Positions 5,986-8,386 of a stretch of DNA of 8,386 bases are shown here, piece after piece. Within the stretch, counting starts at the first letter, position 1, and each line of letters opens with the position of its first letter. Where the stretch lies: assembly GCA_030145595.1 (NCBI GenBank), contig JAQYVG010000152.1, forward strand, positions 1 through 8,386, read 5' to 3'. The position numbers and the translations under genes are program-made. Source of the stretch: Desulfobacterales bacterium. GTDB lineage: Bacteria > Desulfobacterota > Desulfobacteria > Desulfobacterales > UBA11574. The notes under the pieces were generated by a model. It did no database searches, was not told the origin of the DNA, and saw only the letters and a program-made list of their open reading frames with translations.

Positions 5986-8090
5986 TGAAACAACGCAAAA
6001 GTTATCCCGCAAGATCAAAGTATCGCTTCAAAAAAAAGCCCAAAATCATTAAGATTAAACCTGGGGCCGATGCCGGCCTGAAAAAGGTTTTTGCAGCCAT
6101 TGGTGTGCCGGATAAAGCACCCTTTAAACCTGATCCTTTTCAGCTTGAGGCTCTCGCGGCAATTGAAAAGGCCGACTGCCTGGTAACCGCTCCCACCGGT
6201 GCCGGTAAAACCTGGATAGCTCAACAGGCCATTGCCCGGGTTCATGCCGAGAAAGGCAGATCCTGGTATGCTTCTCCTTTAAAGGCTCTCACCAATTCAA
6301 AATATTCCGAATTTTCAAAAATATTCGGCCCGGAAAACGTTGGCATTTTAACCGGTGACCGCAAAGAAAACTCCGATGCACCCGTTATTGTCGGGACAAC
6401 CGAAATTCTGCGCAATCAGCTCTATGATGCCATGCACGCGGGAACCCTCCTGGGCACCGATTTTGTCATCCTTGATGAGGCCCATTTTTTGGGTGACGAA
6501 GACCGGGGCGTTGTCTGGGAAGAGACCATGATCTATCTCCCTTATAGAATACCATTGCTTTTACTTTCGGCCACCATCGGCAATGCCGGTCACATTGCGG
6601 ACTGGCTGTCGTCAATCCGCAAAAAAAAATGTATTGTTGTCGAAGAAACAAAACGGCCGGTACCGCTTTATCCTCTTTTTTTTCATCCATCCGGGACGCT
6701 CCTGCCGTTTGCTTCCCCGGGTAGTCCTCCCAAAAAAATGAGACTCCACAAAAAGGTCGCTGCTTATGCAAGCAGCAAACGCCCCCTCTTCCTGGCACCG
6801 CCCCGCAAACTTCCCCCTTTTGGTGATATCATGCGTGTTTTAAAAAAATATCGCCTGCTGCCGGCCATATTTTTTCTTAAATCCCGGGCTGATTGTGACC
6901 ACGCCCTCGATCTCTGTCACGACGACCTGATACACGACCGGAATCGGAAAGAAAAACTCAGCCGCAGAGTTGACACGCTTGTGTCTCAAAGCCCTCATAT
7001 TGCCGGACACCGCCAGTTGTGGCACCTTGAGCACCTGGGTGTGGGAGCTCATCACAGCGGGCAGCTCCCGGCATGGAAGCTGGTTTTGGAAACCCTGATG
7101 ACGGAAGGGCTGTTAGAAGCGGTCTTTGCGACATCTACAGTTGCCGCTGGGGTTAACTTTCCGGCCCGAACGATTGTTTTTCTCAATTCAGACCGGTTCA
7201 ACGGCCAAGAATTTGTTGCGCTAACTCCAACTGAATTTCATCAGATGACCGGCCGCGCCGGGCGTCGTGGGATGGACCATATCGGATTTGCCTTAGCGAT
7301 CCCCGGCAAGTTCATGAATATTCGGTTAATCGCCAGGACACTCTCTTTGCCGCCCTCTGATGTTATCAGCCGGATCAAGATCAACTTTTCCATGGTGCTT
7401 AATCTGCTGCTTTCCCACACCCCCGAACAAATCGAAGATCTTCTGTATAAGTCCTTTGCCACCTATACGATTATGAAAGGACAACCGCGGGAAAGCCTCA
7501 AAATCGATCACAAATACTTGTGGCGAGATTTTTTGAAACATCTCGACTTTCTGAAAGAAACAGGCTATGTTACCAAGAGTGGCGCACTGACCAATGACGG
7601 TATATGGGCATCACGACTGAGAGTCGATCAACCCCTCATGATCGCAGAAGGTTTCAGGTTAGGAATTTTCCCGGATACAGATCCGGTAATGCTTGCCGCC
7701 ATCATTGCATCATTCGTGTATGAGCGGGAGTCGAATGATAAAATTGAGCGGACATATGTACCTAACAAGCTGACAAAAACCTTTTCAGCGGTTACAAAAC
7801 GACTGCGGTCATTTGCGGACTGCATGTCCAAGCAAGGTTTCAGCGCCAGACCTATGCTTTTAAACCCGGCAGCTATTATGTTTGCCTGGGCAACCGGTCG
7901 GCCCTGGAAAGAGGTTGCATCTATAGCCGCAATCGCAGAAGGTGACCTTGCCATGTTAATCCTCCGTACCGCCGACAACTTGAGACACATCAGTACCCTT
8001 GGACAGGTTTTCCCTGAAGCTGCCGCAGCAGCCGCAACCGCAATCGAACTTATCATGCGGAACCCGGTGACAATGGATTACGACACATAA
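5985..8090 (+). CDS. Ski2/HelY-like superfamily 2 DEAH-box helicase
   Basis: A 701-residue ATP-dependent helicase with all core motifs: Walker A APTGAGKT (69-76), Ia SPLKALTNSKY (97-107), Ib GTTEILRNQL (137-146), II DEAH within LDEAHFLGDEDRGVVWEE (163-180), III SATIG (195-199), IV FFLKSRADCD (296-305), V ATSTVAAGVNFP (382-393) and VI QMTGRAGRRG (420-429). The long motif II extension is typical of Ski2-like RNA helicases. Residues 632-669 (W635, G638 and AEGDLA at 651-656) resemble the DSHCT domain at the end of Ski2/Mtr4 proteins. It is shorter than Mtr4, Ski2 or mycobacterial HelY and appears to lack the arch insertion. The N-terminus (1-25) is strongly basic, suiting nucleic-acid contact. 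Its ATG overlaps the cooC stop (TAATG) without a clear Shine-Dalgarno, implying translational coupling. RNA unwinding or turnover is the likely role, but DNA repair is possible. Confidence 0.92.
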   Translation: MKQRKSYPARSKYRFKKKPKIIKIKPGADAGLKKVFAAIGVPDKAPFKPDPFQLEALAAIEKADCLVTAPTGAGKTWIAQQAIARVHAEKGRSWYASPLKALTNSKYSEFSKIFGPENVGILTGDRKENSDAPVIVGTTEILRNQLYDAMHAGTLLGTDFVILDEAHFLGDEDRGVVWEETMIYLPYRIPLLLLSATIGNAGHIADWLSSIRKKKCIVVEETKRPVPLYPLFFHPSGTLLPFASPGSPPKKMRLHKKVAAYASSKRPLFLAPPRKLPPFGDIMRVLKKYRLLPAIFFLKSRADCDHALDLCHDDLIHDRNRKEKLSRRVDTLVSQSPHIAGHRQLWHLEHLGVGAHHSGQLPAWKLVLETLMTEGLLEAVFATSTVAAGVNFPARTIVFLNSDRFNGQEFVALTPTEFHQMTGRAGRRGMDHIGFALAIPGKFMNIRLIARTLSLPPSDVISRIKINFSMVLNLLLSHTPEQIEDLLYKSFATYTIMKGQPRESLKIDHKYLWRDFLKHLDFLKETGYVTKSGALTNDGIWASRLRVDQPLMIAEGFRLGIFPDTDPVMLAAIIASFVYERESNDKIERTYVPNKLTKTFSAVTKRLRSFADCMSKQGFSARPMLLNPAAIMFAWATGRPWKEVASIAAIAEGDLAMLILRTADNLRHISTLGQVFPEAAAAAATAIELIMRNPVTMDYDT

Positions 8091-8111
8091 ACAGAAGGCA
8101 GAGAACCGAAA

Positions 8112-8153
8112 ACAGTTATCAGTGAATAGTAAACAGTGATCAGTAACGAGAAA
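8112..8153. repeat. Degenerate 7-nt-period tandem array
   Basis: Six heptamers run in phase from 8112 to 8153. The first five fit NYAGTNA (for example ACAGTTA, TCAGTGA, TCAGTAA) and the sixth, CGAGAAA, is decayed. The array starts 21 bases after the helicase stop and ends 40 bases before the next start codon. No terminator hairpin is seen between the two genes. Confidence 0.7.
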
Positions 8154-8193
8154 CGCGTAAATAGAACCCCGCAACTCGTATTGGAGAGGGACT

Positions 8194-8386
8194 ATGCCTC
8201 TATACGACTTTTCTGAATTTTTAAAGTTGTCTTCGGCTTTAAATTACAATCTGAGTGCTACGTCTTTGAACCGTTATAATGTCCTAATGTTCATTATTGA
8301 CGGCAAACACTTCCATTCCAATGACACTGAGGACCGCGAAAGCAAACGCATATTGATGGAAACCCTTAGCTATCTCTTCAACGCTT
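8194..8386 (+). CDS. Unrecognised protein, N-terminal part (runs off the window)
   Basis: The open frame runs 64 codons from ATG 8194 to the window edge without a stop. GGAGAGG (8183-8189) four bases before the ATG is the strongest ribosome binding site in the window. The protein starts MPLYDFSEFLKLSSALNYNL and continues with a hydrophobic VLMFIIDG segment (residues 30-37) and a charged stretch (HSNDTEDRESKR, 41-52). There is no signal peptide or transmembrane helix in the visible part. I recognise no family. It is in the same direction as the helicase but separated by 103 bases with a repeat array, so it may or may not be co-transcribed. Confidence 0.65.
   Translation, partial: MPLYDFSEFLKLSSALNYNLSATSLNRYNVLMFIIDGKHFHSNDTEDRESKRILMETLSYLFNA

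Noticed and set aside
6621..6629. Nine-A run inside the helicase as a programmed slippage site
   Set aside because: The frame is intact across it and all motifs follow in the same frame. It simply encodes lysines, so nothing suggests a programmed event.
7628..8056. 142-codon minus-strand frame opposite the helicase end
   Set aside because: It is the complement of the DSHCT-like region, with alanine runs caused by GC-rich codons of the helicase.
8112..8153. Possible small CRISPR array
   Set aside because: Units are 7 nt and contiguous with no spacers, so this is a short-period tandem array, as are the ones at 12-51, 3517-3548 and 5115-5142.

Overview
The window looks like chromosomal DNA from a Gram-negative anaerobe, probably a sulfate-reducing deltaproteobacterium (Desulfobacterota, Desulfobacterales-like). 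This is an inference. It rests on a tripartite RND efflux pump (two membranes), a CooC-type carbon monoxide dehydrogenase nickel-insertion ATPase, moderate GC content, and gaps filled with short-period degenerate repeats of a kind I associate with that group. No rRNA, tRNA, CRISPR array or transposase gene was found.

Layout: 1-297 is non-coding and holds an 8-nt-period array, a 10-bp hairpin and a long imperfect palindrome. 298-3486 (minus) is an RND inner-membrane pump. 3487-3794 is an unusually long gap for such an operon; it contains a ~275-bp segment bounded by inverted 8-nt-period arrays with a tiny open frame inside. 3795-4883 (minus) is the periplasmic adaptor of the pump. 4884-5229 is a divergent intergenic region with a good sigma70-like promoter for the adaptor, a dyad that could be an operator, a twin hairpin with TTC loops and a 7-nt-period array. 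5230-5985 (plus) is a CooC-like ATPase. 5985-8090 (plus) is a Ski2/HelY-like superfamily 2 helicase whose start overlaps the cooC stop by one base. 8091-8193 holds another 7-nt-period array. 8194 to the end is the start of an unrecognised protein with a strong ribosome binding site.

Functionally there are two divergent units. The minus-strand unit makes the adaptor and then the pump; the outer-membrane channel is not in the window. The plus-strand unit couples a nickel-enzyme maturation ATPase to an RNA/DNA helicase. I know of no functional link that explains this pairing, and no CODH or ACS gene is visible nearby. The most unusual aspects are the cooC-helicase coupling, the occurrence of a different 7- or 8-nt-period array in every gap of 100 nt or more, and the inverted-repeat-bounded segment that splits the efflux operon.
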